DNA of 64,000 nucleotides, taken from Cladorrhinum sp. PSN259 (taxonomy: Eukaryota > Ascomycota > Sordariomycetes > Sordariales > Podosporaceae). The translations under genes and the position numbers were made by a program. Each line of letters opens with the position of its first letter. The first letter of the stretch is position 1. This document shows, one piece after another, positions 11,585-24,853 of the stretch. Where the stretch lies: assembly GCA_033725935.1 (NCBI GenBank), contig MU867101.1, forward strand, positions 62,001-126,000. The letters run 5' to 3'. The notes below the pieces were generated by a model. It made no database searches. It saw only the letters and a list, made by a program, of their open reading frames with translations, and was not told the origin of the DNA.

Positions 11585-13240
11585 GGGATACTATCTGTTT
11601 TGATGGTTATGAGCATTTTGTTCTTGCTACAAAGGCGAGCGTGTTTATCAGCTACGCTTGCTTTGGTTATTTCTCTCTTTTTCGCTATTACTGGTCTTGT
11701 AATACTTTTAGGATGGTTTAGCGGCCATTGCTCTTTTTTTTTCTTTACCACTATATCTTTGGGAAGGCAGGCAGGCATCTGATTTATCTTTTACACTGCC
11801 GTTTATTTTTTTGCTTGGGAAAGATACCTATCCTGTACGTAGCGTTTTAGATTCTTACACTAGAACATTGAAGCAATCGATTGCAAATAATTAGACTTTT
11901 TTGGGAGTACATTTGGTTGTGTGAGGTGAAACTGACTGGCTGGTGCTCACGTTGGTGGGTGTAATGGATGGATGGATGGAGCATAAGGAGGTTGTGAACT
12001 TGGCAGTCGTGGAGTGGAAGCGTGGAAAGGGGGGAAAGGGGGGAAAAGGGAAACCCACATTTACCTTATATACCCCTGAATCCACTCACCACCACAACAA
12101 CGACAACAACAACAACAACAATACAAGACCAGCCTATGTAACTCAACTGCTTAATTACATAGTAGGACCAAGTTATGCCCCCTTTCATCGTATTGATTCG
12201 CAACAACAAGCGCAGCCGGAATTGAAGATGACGATGAGCCGTTTTTGCTCTTCTGTCGAACCCTTTGACATTTTTAATCCTACAATTGCAAGTATGTTTG
12301 CTTGTGTGTCACTTTTGGGATGAGGGTGGAGGGGATAGGGGGTTCTCTGTGCTTTCTGCCATGCTTCGAATCAAGTATATTTCTTTTCACGAAAAGTAAA
12401 AAGAGAAGAATAAATTATCCATGATAGAGCAAGAAACCAAACCAAAAAAACCAAAAAAACCCGTGAACCATGGGAATCGTTCAAGTTTCGTAGTTTATAT
12501 ACACAAGCAAAGAATCAAGTTTCAGGTCGGCGCTTAAAAGTTTGATGGTTGAAGGAATATAACAAGTAGGTAAAAACCGTGGAATAGACAGATATGTAAG
12601 TTGGGTTCATTCATACTTTTGTTTTCGTGAATCCCCCGTGGCATGAGTTATGTAACATATGAATTACTGGAACTTTCCTAATCAGACAGAGATGTATCAA
12701 GTTGTAATATAGTAAAAGCATTACCCTAATTTAATAACTATTTATTTATTGTGTATGTTTTCAAGAGAGGTTCTTTTTTAAAATACTCTTGGACGCAAAA
12801 AAGATAAGGCAAGTGTGAAAAGCGGGGAAAAAAGAAAAGTGCGAAAATTAAAGTTCTAGACTATGATCCAGAAGCAAATACGCGAAAAAAAAAAACCCGG
12901 GGGAAACGTTTTGACGCCCTAACTCAAACTCACTCGAGTGAGTACGTATGTATCTTCGAGGTTCAACAGGATAACCAATCAGAGACTGTCAAAACTGTCA
13001 GACCATATCGGAGATATTATTGATGCTTTCTTTTTTTTCTTCTTTTTTTTTTTTTCGTCTTTTGTGAACTCGGGTATTTGTCTCAAATGACGAGGTACAT
13101 CGATAATTATGACGATAGTTTATCACAAACCCGAAGCTCTAACAGGTTCCATGGGGCCTTAAGAAGACCGTGGACTTTTTCATGTGCAGGTCGGGACCGG
13201 AGCTGAACACCGGTAGCAGAATGGATCGCTAGATAGCTCT

Positions 13241-13264
13241 TGTGTGTGTGTGTGTGTGTGTGTG
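13241..13264. repeat. (TG)12 microsatellite
   Basis: Twelve perfect TG dinucleotides lie in the gene-poor region. It could be polymorphic; no function is indicated. Confidence 0.95.
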
Positions 13265-16200
13265 CCGTGTGTGCTTCTGGTGGCTTTCATGGCTTTTTTT
13301 TTTATGGTGTGTAACCTGTCTCGCCTGTTACATGATTCAATAAAGGGACCTGAAGTTGGGTTGGCTTACTGAGTTCTCGACAGAATATCTCATTTCCATG
13401 TGGCGAAAAAGGAAGGGTGGCCGCTGCGAGTGTGGCTGCTTTTGTGAACTGTCCAATGCCGGTTCCTGAAGCTGGTATAACTCCTTCCTGAGGCTTTTTG
13501 TTTGGCGTCAACTATTGATGTTCAGAGTCTCTGGAACATACAAGTTTTCTACAGAAAGTAAATGATACATGGCTTTCATGTGGCTTTCTGACCCGATTTA
13601 TGGTCATCCAATCGTTGAACATATGTGACCTTGCTAAGAAACGGTGGCGATTCGTGTTCCTGTATATTTTCTTTTTTTTTCTTCGGGGCTTCTCACTTTC
13701 GACTACGTATAGTAAACAGTTCATTGTGGCGCACTCTGGGTTCAGGTGAGGAGAATGTTTGTCTCTGCGCCTCGCGAGTCGCGACAGACCTCAAGCCACA
13801 CACTCAAGCCTTTTGCGTTCCGTCCCGGTATTTGTTTCTTTTTCTTTCCTGTGAGACACAGATTACGAAGCTAGTTCTCCCGTGTTCCGTATGTTTTTTC
13901 AGCTTCTCATGAGATAAGTCTGCGCGGTCAAATGTATAGACCCCTAAACTTTGCATCAACACCACAGGACGATGGATGGAAAAAGAGTTCCGCAAAGCCT
14001 CCTTATCCTTCCCTTATGGTAGGATCATCCACAGTAGATACCCAGCTGTCATCTGCGCAACTGCAAGCAACAATAACTTTGGACCGCCTTGGAGAAATCT
14101 TGGAGTCAAAGTGCTGTTCCGAATTCTGCCGGCAGATCTGTCTTGCAGTTTTGACAAGTTAATGCCAAGGTTGTTTGTGTACAGCCTCAATGTATGTAGG
14201 ACAAGCAGTTCAAACCCTCAGCCGGCTTCGCCGACAAATGACAAATGTATGATATTCCTACGTGGTATATCCCATCCGTCATGAGTACGATAGTGGCCAT
14301 TTTCCTGTGAGCTCCTCAAATACGCCAGTATGCAACCACCAAGTTTCAAATGCATGTTGTAAACTCTACACCGCTGTCTCGCCAAGTGTGTGAAGAAAAA
14401 GGAAAGTAAATGCGGTCGAGTCCCGCTCATAGTGGACACTCAATTTGAAAGAAAAAGAAATGTGCGGGACGGATGGTGTGCAGTTCAGTTGAGTCCAACA
14501 CTAGTTCAGTTCAGCTACTGCGAGAAAGAACAAAAGCAGGCGTGCCAGAACGGGAATTCGACCTATAGGAGAAAACTGCCCCCTTCTACTGCATACGGCT
14601 GGTTGAGAAAGAAAGCTCTGGACGTTTTGGAGTCCACACAGAAAGCCAAGTCCAGCCAAACCAGTTACATCCGATCAGATCATCCACCAAGTATCATGCA
14701 AAACGGCCAAGGAAGATCACAGCTGGAGAATGGTTGGGTGAGACGTGAAGCTTCTTTATGAAAAATGATACCCCAAAAAAGTCCCTCGAAAAGTCTCCAC
14801 TCCCTTGTCATCGAATATCTTTGTTGTGATTTGCGAGACTGTGACAGATCAACAGATCAATCGACATGCCTTGCTTACACGCGCGCAGATATGTGATGAA
14901 AGGGGGTTGGCGAGGCTTCCGGCTTCCCGGAGATAGTGATCAAGACTTGTCACACACCTGTCTCTTGTCTCTATCCCATCTTGGTGTATGGCTTGCGTGT
15001 ATGGGTGTGGCTGCAAATAATGGCCACCTACCTATCTTTGGGTTATCTGCCTCGAAATTCTATACCCGCCGCTGGCTTCACAAAGTGCACTTTTTTCGAT
15101 CGAGAACCGGTGTGACGGATCTTGGTTAGGCTCATGATTGGGTATTGGTGAATAACATGGGCCAGTGTCTGGTCCGTGGCGTCGGTCAATATGTCGGACG
15201 AAGGCTACCTGCCTTACCTACTTTATCTACAGCTGGGTATGTGATACCAATTGAGAAAGAGAGAGAGTGAGAGAGTCGGTGTGACTGCATCCTGCCGGGC
15301 CCTGGCATTGAGATACTGCGCGAGCAAGGGAAACCGAGTAATTGGGAAATGGTGACGGGTAGGTGGTACAAAGATCGTGCTTTGCTTTGCAGCTCAGAAA
15401 CGTAGTGCATGCAGTCAGACGAGTAAAGTCGAAATCGAACAGGTTTCCAACCCTACGGTTCGGGATCTACGCCGGGCTATCAAGTCTGTGCGTGCTGCCA
15501 GTCTCCGAGTAGGTAGGCACGTCGTCCGATGTCTTGGATTGTGAGACCCGTTCCGATGGCGATGTAAGCACACGGAGCAAGCCAGTTCCAAGTGTCAAAA
15601 TGCGGGGTCGAATGTGCCGTGCCAAGACAGCAACGCACGGCTTTGTCTGTGCCTCCGGTGCCGATGGGATGGATCACGAGACGGTGGGTTGAAGTTGGAG
15701 TTGGGGAAAGATTGGGTTGGCTTTCCACCAACTCACCAACTCACCTACCCACCAACCCAACCAAGTGGACAGTTTTGTTAGAACCACCGAGCTCGGACGC
15801 GGCCCAAAATGCAAACCCTTCAAATGTATGAAAATAAAAAGAGTTAACCGGATAATTCAAGGCATTGGCTCGGATGATGCAGTGCAGGGTAGGCGCAGCC
15901 GCAGGACGGACGGGAGGAGCCTGTAGGGAACACGGGTGGACGGTGAGGATCGCGATGTCGGTTACGTTGCAGGACTTGCAAAAGCGTGGGATGAATGGGC
16001 CAATTTTGTGTCTTGTTTTTTTGCGCTCAATTTACAATTGGTTCGGATGGCTGTCGGCTTCCCTTTTCTCTTGAGCATGTCGTCATGTCTGTAAATTAGT
16101 CCAAAGTCGGCGTCTCCTCTGAGACCACTAGCAAGGGCTTGTGATTGGACCCGGTCAAAATCTCTGTCTCTTGGTGCAATTGTTCAAGGTGTGGAAGGTC

Positions 16201-18499
16201 AAAAAAGGTTGGGTGAGAGAAAGCTTCGGATCGTCACCTGCACGGCTGCCGTCGCTTCTTTTGCACTCTCCAAGAGGCAAGTGCGGGGGAGCACGCATGG
16301 ACAGGGATGTTGCGGATATTGACCGCGAGTTTGACTTCTATCTTCTTCCTCGAGCTTGACTTGAATTGGGTTTTTGGAGTTTTGAGAGACGAGGAGGATT
16401 GTTCACCTCCACGAAATACTCTTGGCGCTAATTGTGACAGTGATTTGCGAGTTTCTAATGACAAAGTCACCTACATCGTAAGAGCTACCCTGGTAATTTT
16501 CAGGATCTACTTGGACCCCTCATTTCCCCGCATTTCAACCCCGGGGTGTACACAGAGTGATGAGATATCTGAAGAGTTTCAAAAAAAAAGTGACAAGACA
16601 TTTTCGTTGATCGCCAAATCAATATTATAACTCTGAGATGATGAGTGGTTGATGTGTTAATTAACCATGCATGTGGTATTGCCATGTTGTATTCGAGATA
16701 CTGCAGTTCAGTTCTGGCCCGCAACAATTCATTGTATGGTCTTATGTTTATGTTCTCAAATGCAAACGCAAAAAGCCTTAAGACTTGCAGCGTGGGGGTC
16801 TCGCTGGAAAGGCCCTTTTTCTCCTTTCCTCCTCTGCCGTCTGCCGGTTTGTTGATTGATCATCTCGAGACTTTCCGAGTAAGAGAATGCAAAACGAGAA
16901 TACTTATCAAGAAAGGCGCTTTCGGTCCAATTCAAGGCCGAAAACAAACAACAGCTAGCCTGTGGTGTAAAATGCTCGTGCTGAACTATTGCTGTATTTA
17001 TCAACTCCAAAACTGCAGGTTCCCGACATCTAGGCAGGACTCGCAGCTGTGTCTCGGTCGCACAGGTCACCGAGCGTCGCCGGCATGATCTGCAGTGCAG
17101 CCTCGAGTCCAACGACAGTCACCGCAATAGACATCACGCAGCACATCAAAACAAAACAGAGCAAGAAACCAATCGATTATCGATTGCCGGTCATCCGTGT
17201 GTGGAGTGCGTTGCGTCGTTTTTCTTGGTCTTTCATGTTCATCAAACAGATTAAACGTTGACAACGTTGGGCACACACGCACCAAGCCTCCACCCACACC
17301 TCCTCCAACTCTGCACATTTTCATTACCGAAAGCAGAAGAGAAGTACTTCGGGTTGCAATGGGGCAAAGGTGCCACCCTCCATCTAACTCTCCATCCTCC
17401 GTCCCTCTCACCAGTCCTCTCTCTCCCCGCACTCTGACACTTTGGCATTTTGTGCCCGGCCCAACGAGGGCTCGATCGTTTATCTTTCTTGAGGGTTGTC
17501 GCAATCAAAACAGTCGCGGATTGGTGATTCGAGAGAGGGTTGGATGGGAAGAACGAGGCTGCTACCGCGCCATGTTGATTGACACAAAATCAAAATGAAT
17601 GTCCAAACCCAGCCGCCGACATGCAGCATGTATATGCATGGAGGGCCTAGATGGCTTCGGGGCGGCTGCCAGGTCAAAGCCGGGGACAGGGAGGGCAAGG
17701 ACCACCAACCATGATCATGATATCATGGCACATCTTTGGCGCATCTGCGAGCTCCAGAAGAGTGCATCGGTCGGAGATTATTCAGCTCTCATCTTGTGCG
17801 GCTGTGGTGCCCGCGGTGCCCAAGCTCCTTGTCCCCAAGCTCCTCTGTTCAAACCAAGTGCCATCGGGTGATAAATTGCGAACCTGTGGTCGACCTTATC
17901 TGTGGCTGACGGCTCTACTGTGTATGTACTTAGCAATGTCCGTACTTGCAGGGCTCTTACAGGTCGCGTGCAGGCGCGCATCAATTTGGAAGATGCACGC
18001 CAGAGACCTGAGGGAGACAAAAAGAAAGTTTCTCGGTGGAGCCATGTGCCAGACCAAGATTAGACTAGCTTTCTTGGAGAGGAGGTGGTCGTCCCCGCAT
18101 TCTCTTTCTCAAACCCACCAGATTTTTGACCTTTTCCATAATCTTTGGCGAGACTGTAACGCTCCATCTCCATTCATTTCTCCCTCAGTCTCAACAATGC
18201 GAGAAACGGCAGGTATGCCACCAAGAAAAAGGGGTCTCGACCTGGAATCTACCCATCTCGGTTGTTTGTGTTCCATAATACATATCGCAAAAATAGGATC
18301 GGACTATACAGAACACAGACAGACGGGAATCGAAAAGCAGAAGATGCCATGCCGCTAGGGCTCAAGCAAGAGGTTGTGGTCGTCGGCCTTTCTCACAGCT
18401 TGCGCCCCCGTGCCTTCTTGGAAGCCCCCCCCCTCCCCCCTGCCTTTTGCTTTCAAGAAAAGAAACACAAATGTGGAGTAGCCATGGGTGCGAGTTCGA

Positions 18500-18950
18500 T
18501 GGGTGTGTGTTTGGTGAAGATGCTCTTTCTCCTGCTCCTGCTCCTCCACCACCTCCTTCCCTTCTGACCTCCTCCTGCTTCACCTCCTCGTTTCCCTCCC
18601 AAAAAGTCATCCACCACTAGGTACCTACCTCCCGCCACCTTGTTCCCAATCTGTCGACACGCAGGAGAAGTAATAAGACAGGTCACCTTGACACCCCCTT
18701 GTCACTCATATTTGACATCTACACTCCATCTTCCGTCCCCTCCTATCTGATCATCGATAGAGTGGACATCACCGACCCAAAGCGGCTCTATCCTCCCCTG
18801 TCTCTCAGACTCTATCTCACCCTCTCACCAGTTTCTGTCTGCACTCACACCCCCCCCCCCCCCCCCTGACCTCTTCTGCCGTCTCCCACTCTCCACTCAT
18901 TCCCACCCCGTTCACGGTTGCGGTTACGGCACCGCGATTCGATTCGCCTT
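18500..18950 (+). promoter_or_regulatory. Pyrimidine-rich promoter/leader of the Zn2Cys6 regulator
   Basis: The plus strand is dominated by C and T, with CTCCTCC runs and a 17-C homopolymer at 18850-18866. CT-rich tracts just upstream of the transcription start are common in filamentous ascomycete promoters. The start codon follows at 19038. The boundaries are approximate. Confidence 0.45.
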
Positions 18951-19037
18951 AAAGAGTGCGCCCCTTCTTTTCCCCCGTCCTGCAGGCGACATCCTTGTTG
19001 CTCGATTTGGTGGGCATGGTGTCGTTATTGACGAGCC

Positions 19038-21437
19038 ATGGATCGTTCTCATTCCGGGAACCTCAAGTGGACAAACGGCCATAGCCTGGACGATATGCAG
19101 TCCGTCGAGCTGCCCTCTCCCGCCTGGCATCCCATGAGGCCCGTCCAATCTATGTTGGCGGGCCCTTCGTTGGTGGTGACCACTTCGGTCCCCATGGCCA
19201 TCTCTACGTCGTCCTCGTCCTCGTCCTCGTCGTCATCGTCGTCATCCACCATGAGCTTTGCCCATACGGGCCAGCTCTCGCCAATCAGCAATGGCATGGA
19301 CAACATGTCTGCCACAGACAGCTCTGCAAGCCTTGCTTCCCCTTCGCTGTCGCCTCCTCTCACCAACATGACCCATTCCGGGTCTTCATCATTGTCATCC
19401 TCAGCTTGCACAACAAGTTCTCAGTGGAGTCTGAACAGCTATGTCCCGAACTCAGTCCAACAATATCATGATGGCGGTGCTCAACAACACATCTCCCACG
19501 ATCATCACGGTCATAGCCACAATCATGGTCACGACCATGATCAGGATGACGGCTGTGACGAAGATAGCAATGACTTCGTTTGGGACGAAGATCCGGATGA
19601 AGTCCTGGCAATCCCCAAGCAGGAACCCCTGGATGATGACGACTTCTGCATGGACGACCTCAAAGAAGCTCCTTCAACACCAATTGGAGCTGCCCAGGCA
19701 TTGGCACTTGGTCTTGACCATCAGTCCAAGCAGAAGCGACCTAGAGGCCGACCCAGAAAACATCCCCTGATGCCAAATGTCGGTCCCAACAAGGTCTCCA
19801 AGGGACGATCCAAGACTGGGTGTTTGACTTGCAGGAAGCGGAAGAAGAAATGTGACGAGGCGAAGCCACGATGTAAGAGACAATTGTTTTTGGTGGTCTC
19901 CTAGCATTGTCCTGACTTTTACCCTCGACAGGCATGAACTGCGAGAAGAATGCGGTAGTATGCGAAGGATACCCCGAGAAACAGATCTGGAAAAGCGGCA
20001 AAGAGAGGGCCGAAGAGGGTAAGTAAACAAACACATTCTCTCTTATCAACCGTCTCTAACCGTCCCCCCTCAGAACGACTCAAGTCGCACAACATCCCTT
20101 CCATAACTCTCCAACCCTTATTCCACGGCCTCGAAACAGTAGAGGACATGATTTACTGGAAGCATTACAACGAGCACCTCTCCACCGTTCTGACCGTAGA
20201 GGGCGAACACAAAAATGCCTTCAAGGATATGATGGTTCCTATCGCAGTCAAACACCAGGGGCTCATGCACTCCATCTTATCCCTCGCTTCAAAACATATG
20301 GATTTTGAAACACCCTACGGCATGAAGATCCTCACAAATAACCCGTCAACTTCTCTTGAGGCCTTGCACAAACGCTCAATATACCATCACGAACAGTCTC
20401 GCGAGAAATTCTACGCAGATGTGGCCAACACGGACGACAAGCTCCTCATCTCTGCGCGCTACGGGCAAATGCTGTGCTTCCTTCTCGAGTCTCTAGCAGA
20501 AGGAAACCCCAATGGCGACCACCGCTATCATCTCGCCGCATACCGACGCCTGATCTCCATTTCACCTCCCCAAGACTCTGCCTTCCTATCATTCATATCC
20601 GAGTTCTTCCAATATCACATTTTTGCAGACGAACTCTTCTCCCTCGACTCCACGATCAAGCCTTCCACCTCTGTCTCGCCCATCCACCCACCCCGTCTAA
20701 TCGGCGTCGCTGACGGTCTTCTCACCCACCTCACATCTATCACCTCAATCCGTAACATGATCCGCTCCAACATGGCACAGCACATCGACCCGCTAATTGA
20801 TTACGAGTCTCTTTACCGCGCCACGGAAATCGACTCATTCATCCGTGACTGGATGCCCAATTTTCCTCCCGGTGACTCCCGAGAACTTGTAGCACTTCTA
20901 TACAAGCAGATGATGTGGATATACTTGTTCCGAACCATCTACCCGCCCCAGCCTTCTTCATCTTCTCCGTCTACCGCACCGTCTATTGCTTCTTCTTGTT
21001 CGACTGTGCATTCTTCGTCGACTTCAACCTTCCCTACCTCATTGGCGAAACCGTTGAGTACTGCTACGCCGCCTCACTCGCCCTCACCTTCACCGCCGCC
21101 CATTCGTGCCCCTCCAACCGCTCTCGACCCTAGGGTTACCACTGCACTAGAGGAATCTTTGAACATTCTAGAGTCCTTCAAACCCTCCGATCCAAGTCAG
21201 ACATTACTACTCCTGCCTTGTCTTGTGATAGGCACTGCGTGCTTTGTTCCCGAGCAGCAGGAGAGGATCAGACAAGCGATTAGATGCGTTAGGGGATATA
21301 CCGGTTTGAGGAACGGGGATTTGGTGTTGAAGGTTTTGGAAGAGGTGTGGAGGCTGATGGGGCAAGGGGATTGGGAAGCTGTTTGGGACTGGGCTGGGGT
21401 GGCCCGGGAAGTGGGAATTAGGGTTGTGCCTGCTTAA
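19038..21437 (+). CDS. Zn2Cys6 fungal-type transcription factor with AT-hook
   Basis: A predicted nuclear DNA-binding regulator. Exons 19038-19872, 19932-20018 and 20074-21437 join in frame to 761 residues. The order is a Ser/Pro-rich N-terminus with a 13-Ser tract, a His/Asp-rich patch (about residues 150-172), an acidic stretch, an AT-hook-like RPRGRPRKHP motif (about 235-244), and the zinc cluster. The cluster cysteines are at about 262, 265, 272, 279, 282 and 289; the fourth codon is split by the first intron, so its intact spacing (Cx2Cx6Cx6Cx2Cx6C) confirms that splice. The C-terminal half (VAVKHQGLMHSILSLASKHMDFE and onward) resembles the fungal-specific regulatory domain of Zn2Cys6 factors, with a Ser/Pro-rich insert near 625-675. 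The target genes cannot be inferred. The long upstream region suggests complex control. Confidence 0.88.
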
Positions 21438-22809
21438 CCCCCGCCAGTCGCGGTCAGATATGATTCTTCCCGTTTTCCCTGCTTTATGGTTAGGCTAAAA
21501 GTGAGTTTTGGTACATGGTTCGGGTCGCGAAGGAAGTACTAGGTCATGAGCGACAGTTGGTGTTGATGCTGGACTGAAGACTGGGGCGGAATATGGCTCA
21601 GCACGAGAAGTGGTGAAGTACATGTAACACCACGCCTTTTTTTTTTTTGCTCCTTTCTTTTGCTTATTTCATGGAGTTTCGGTTGGTAAGTCGCAAAGGG
21701 TTATGGTTGGACACAGTTTGGCGACGGAGTTTCCTTGTGTCATTTCTATATTGGGGTCGGTTTCAACAACAACAGAAGCACATGTGCTCAGTCGAAGCAC
21801 CGGATTGCGCTCGACAGAAACAGGATACCTGAAGTTATCAGGTGTCGCCCATTCTACCATGGGTCTGTCAATTTTTTCTTCATGGATTTTGTTTTCTCGG
21901 GTCTGATTTCATAAGGGGGAGAAGGGGGCTGAGGGGATATAAACGCACATGTTTGAGGGGATTGCTTGGAGTTCTGGCGGAAGAAGGGATATAAAGGGCG
22001 CAGAAAATTACGTTTGATAAACTTTGGGGATGGAGGAGTTTGGACTAGGATTGGTCTGGGGCATCGGATGAACGGGAAGCATGAGGCATGGAAGCATAGA
22101 AACCAAGAGGCATGGGGAATAGGCGTAACGGGGATGGGTTTGAAAGGCGGGAAATGTATGGTGGACGGATGGATGGGGTTCGGTCAAGGAAGAGTACAGC
22201 ATGGATCTGTTTCTGGCATTCATTATTGTGGGAATTCATATCGTATGAAAGGGGAGTTTAATGGTTCTTGTTTGGTTGATCATTAGGGCGTCTTTTTTCT
22301 TTTCTTCTTTTTTTTTTCTTGTTTGGAAAGCAACATGGAAATTGAAAACCTTGGAAACTCAAAATACTTATATATAGCCTTCTACATCTTTCGTTTTTCT
22401 GGTTGAGATATTATAGGCATAGCGATTTGGTTTTTGGTTGATTAGATAGGCATGGGAAAGATTGGGGTATATAATATGGGGTTTGACTTCTTTTCGGTCG
22501 TTTATTTATCTTGGGGATGATGATGATATCCTCAGCTGAAGCTTGGCTGTTATTGCCAGCTTCATTACACCAATTAAAATCACTTTGCTGGTTTCTCGTC
22601 ACAAACAAAGATGATCGCCCTTCTTGCTTCTCCAGCTAAATCTTACAGAACAGAACATGAGTATGATACAAAACCACCGTTTAACTTATATACAATGAAC
22701 AAACAAACTGCTCAAGTGGGCTCAACTTTGCTCAACTTGGGTTTAAATGGTTTGACTGCAACAACAAAAAACTGAGAAAGTTCAGTTCATCCCCCTCTCA
22801 CCACCCCAC
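21438..22809. other. Intergenic DNA between convergent genes
   Basis: It carries the 3' regions of the Zn2Cys6 gene (plus strand) and the mitochondrial ATPase gene (minus strand). The open frames here are short and without domains. T runs occur near 21638 and 22300. Confidence 0.5.
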
Positions 22810-24853
22810 TCAATCATCGTTATCATCACTGTCATCCTTCTCCCTCAGCGTAACATCAATCCCCCCATTGGTCTTTCTAATCTCATATTTGCCCCCCAGC
22901 ACCAGATCCTTGGCGACGAGTTCCCTCGTGCGTCCCAAACTCTCAATGGCAGCGATCCTGTCAATCGTGGCCTGCAGGTGCTCTCTGAACCCTTCCACGT
23001 CGACCATCTCCCTGAAGGCCCGGTGCATGGGCACCGAGCTCGCCCTCACCAGCGCCTTGGACGTGATGCTGAAGAGGTTCAACCTGTCGAGGGCCCTGAC
23101 AAAGTCGGCCCGGGTCATGATTTCCTGGGCCTTGTGGAGCGGGAACGAGGGCAGTAAGTGGTTACCCTGGGCGTCGTAGTGAGAGTGTGAAGGGCGCTCG
23201 TTTTCTTGGTCCACTAGGGCTGTCGCTAGGACTACTGCTGCTGCCTGTATTTTTTATATTTATTAATATGGGTGAAGAAAGGGAAGATGGCAAAAAGGGA
23301 GAAAAAAAAAGACTTACAGCCCACTTCTGCTGATCCATAACATCATCATCCATCTCCTCGCCCAGAATCCAGCACTGGTTTAGGAACCACGTCTTTTCGA
23401 CTTCTTTGATATCGTCGCACGCCTTGAGCATGTCGTCGCTCCTGGCTACACGGTTCAAGAAGTTGAGCCTGCCACCAACTTTCTCGTAGATTTCTTCCAG
23501 GATGGCAGAGGATGGTTCTTCCCTCTTGTACCGCTGGCAGTAATTCTTCAACGCAGCGATAGCCTCCATTTTCGGTAGGTCCGTAACCGTGTGCACTTCC
23601 ATTCTGGTAGCCAGCTGCTTCAGCCGCTCATAAACCCAGTAATCGTCCGAGTTGAACACCATGGTGACCAAGTGAGCTGCCGCCCACTGTTCCGACCTTT
23701 GCTGAAGCAGCTCGATGAGGTCTTTTCCGTCGTCGTCGTCCCTGATCAAGTGCATCTGGTTGATGATTACCACTAGCGGCCTGCCGACTGTTGCTCTTCT
23801 CTTCAGAGCCACCTTTTCCAGCTTGTTCAAGGCGCGCTCGATATCAAGCAAGGCGGTGGTATCCCTCGGTCCCCTCTCGGAGAAATAGGAACCCATGTAA
23901 TCCTCGTGAAACTCGTAATCCAAAGCCTTGCCCAGTCTGATGCGGAAAATCTCGAGATCGGCGTGCGCTTCAAACATGGCTACGCCGTCGCCGTCTATTT
24001 TCCGCATGGCCTCCAAAAGCATGCTGGACTTGCCGGTTCCCTTTTCGCCGATGAATAAGTGGTAGTGCCCCTGTTCCTTGCCGGCAATAATGTCGTTTAC
24101 GTTTGTCTGTTCGGGACGAGGGATCCAGTGGTTTGATTCGTCAAGCGGCATGTCCTTGCCTATTGCTGCTAGGTCGAGGACTGGATCGCCTGGCTCGAAG
24201 GCGTTTGCCATCTTTTTGAGGACGAGGAGCTTGTAAGATTTGTGGTAGGCGTATGCTGCTATGGAGAAGCCGCCGGCTAGGACTATGATTGAGGCGAAAG
24301 AGGTCGCCGCTGATTCGAGCATTTTGTAGAAGATTGAGGGTTCGTGGCGGTGTGGGTTGTCTTCATCTTTTTCTTCTTTTTTCTTTTTGTCTGGGAGGGG
24401 TGTCAGCTGTGTGTTGGTGTAAGAAGATGAAGAGATCTCTGAGATCTGTGGGTGGTGACAGAGCATGAGAATGAGAGTTAGGTGAAGCCATCTTTCACTC
24501 TCATAACTCCTCAACTTCTCAAAAACTCAATACATTTTCACATCTGAACTTCATGAAACTTCATGCCCCCAAATCTCAGAAGATCCCTGCAGACGATCCA
24601 CGTCATATAACCTTAAAAAGCACCTACCCTCAGAATAAAACCTCCATCCCTGTCCAGCACCGCGATTACTCCTTAGGAACCCTGGCAATTGAGTTTCAGT
24701 TCGTCTTAATATCGGTGACGTTGCTGGTGATGGTGTCCATCTCGGGCCTCCTCCGAACCCTCTCCGAAAGACAACTCCACCTCCTCCTAGTCGACCCGCC
24801 GCAGCGGTATGATGAGCTGCCGCCACACGGCAGCTCGCCCTTAATAAACTCAT
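22810..24853 (-). CDS. Predicted mitochondrial membrane-anchored P-loop (AAA/Orc1-like) ATPase
   Basis: Function is not established; I recognise only a P-loop ATPase fold. Exons 24853-24628, 24438-23318 and 23244-22810 join in frame to 593 residues. The first 75 residues are Arg/Ala/Gly-rich without acidic residues until late and end in RFYSE, like a mitochondrial presequence. One predicted membrane segment lies near 121-141 (SIIVLAGGFSIAAYAY). Walker A is GEKGTGKSS (206-214). The strand expected to be Walker B reads LVVIINQMHL (297-306), with no acidic pair. A sensor-1-like Asn is in VTMVFNSDD. The C-terminal part is helical and charged, ending in DDSDDNDD. The first intron (189 nt) was chosen because it joins the presequence to the frame; an ATG at 24304 (MLESAATSF) would give a product without presequence. 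Confidence 0.75.

Larger units (their letters stand above)
11585..19037. other. Gene-poor region of about 7.4 kb between pantothenate kinase and the Zn2Cys6 regulator
   Basis: No open frame here has a recognisable domain or fits a spliced model. The longest (17651-18358, plus strand, 235 codons) has no domain and an irregular composition. The stretch holds simple repeats: ATGG repeats near 11965, CAA repeats near 12100, a (TG)12 tract at 13241, long T runs near 13025, and a 17-C run at 18850. From about 18500 to 18950 the plus strand is strongly C/T-rich, which suits a core promoter and 5' leader of the downstream transcription factor. Confidence 0.55.

Noticed and set aside
17651..18358. 235-codon plus-strand frame in the gene-poor region
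   Set aside because: Irregular composition, no domain, no conservation seen; probably chance in the leader of the transcription factor.
11585..19037. Intact transposon in the gene-poor region
   Set aside because: No transposase or reverse transcriptase motifs and no long terminal repeats were found.
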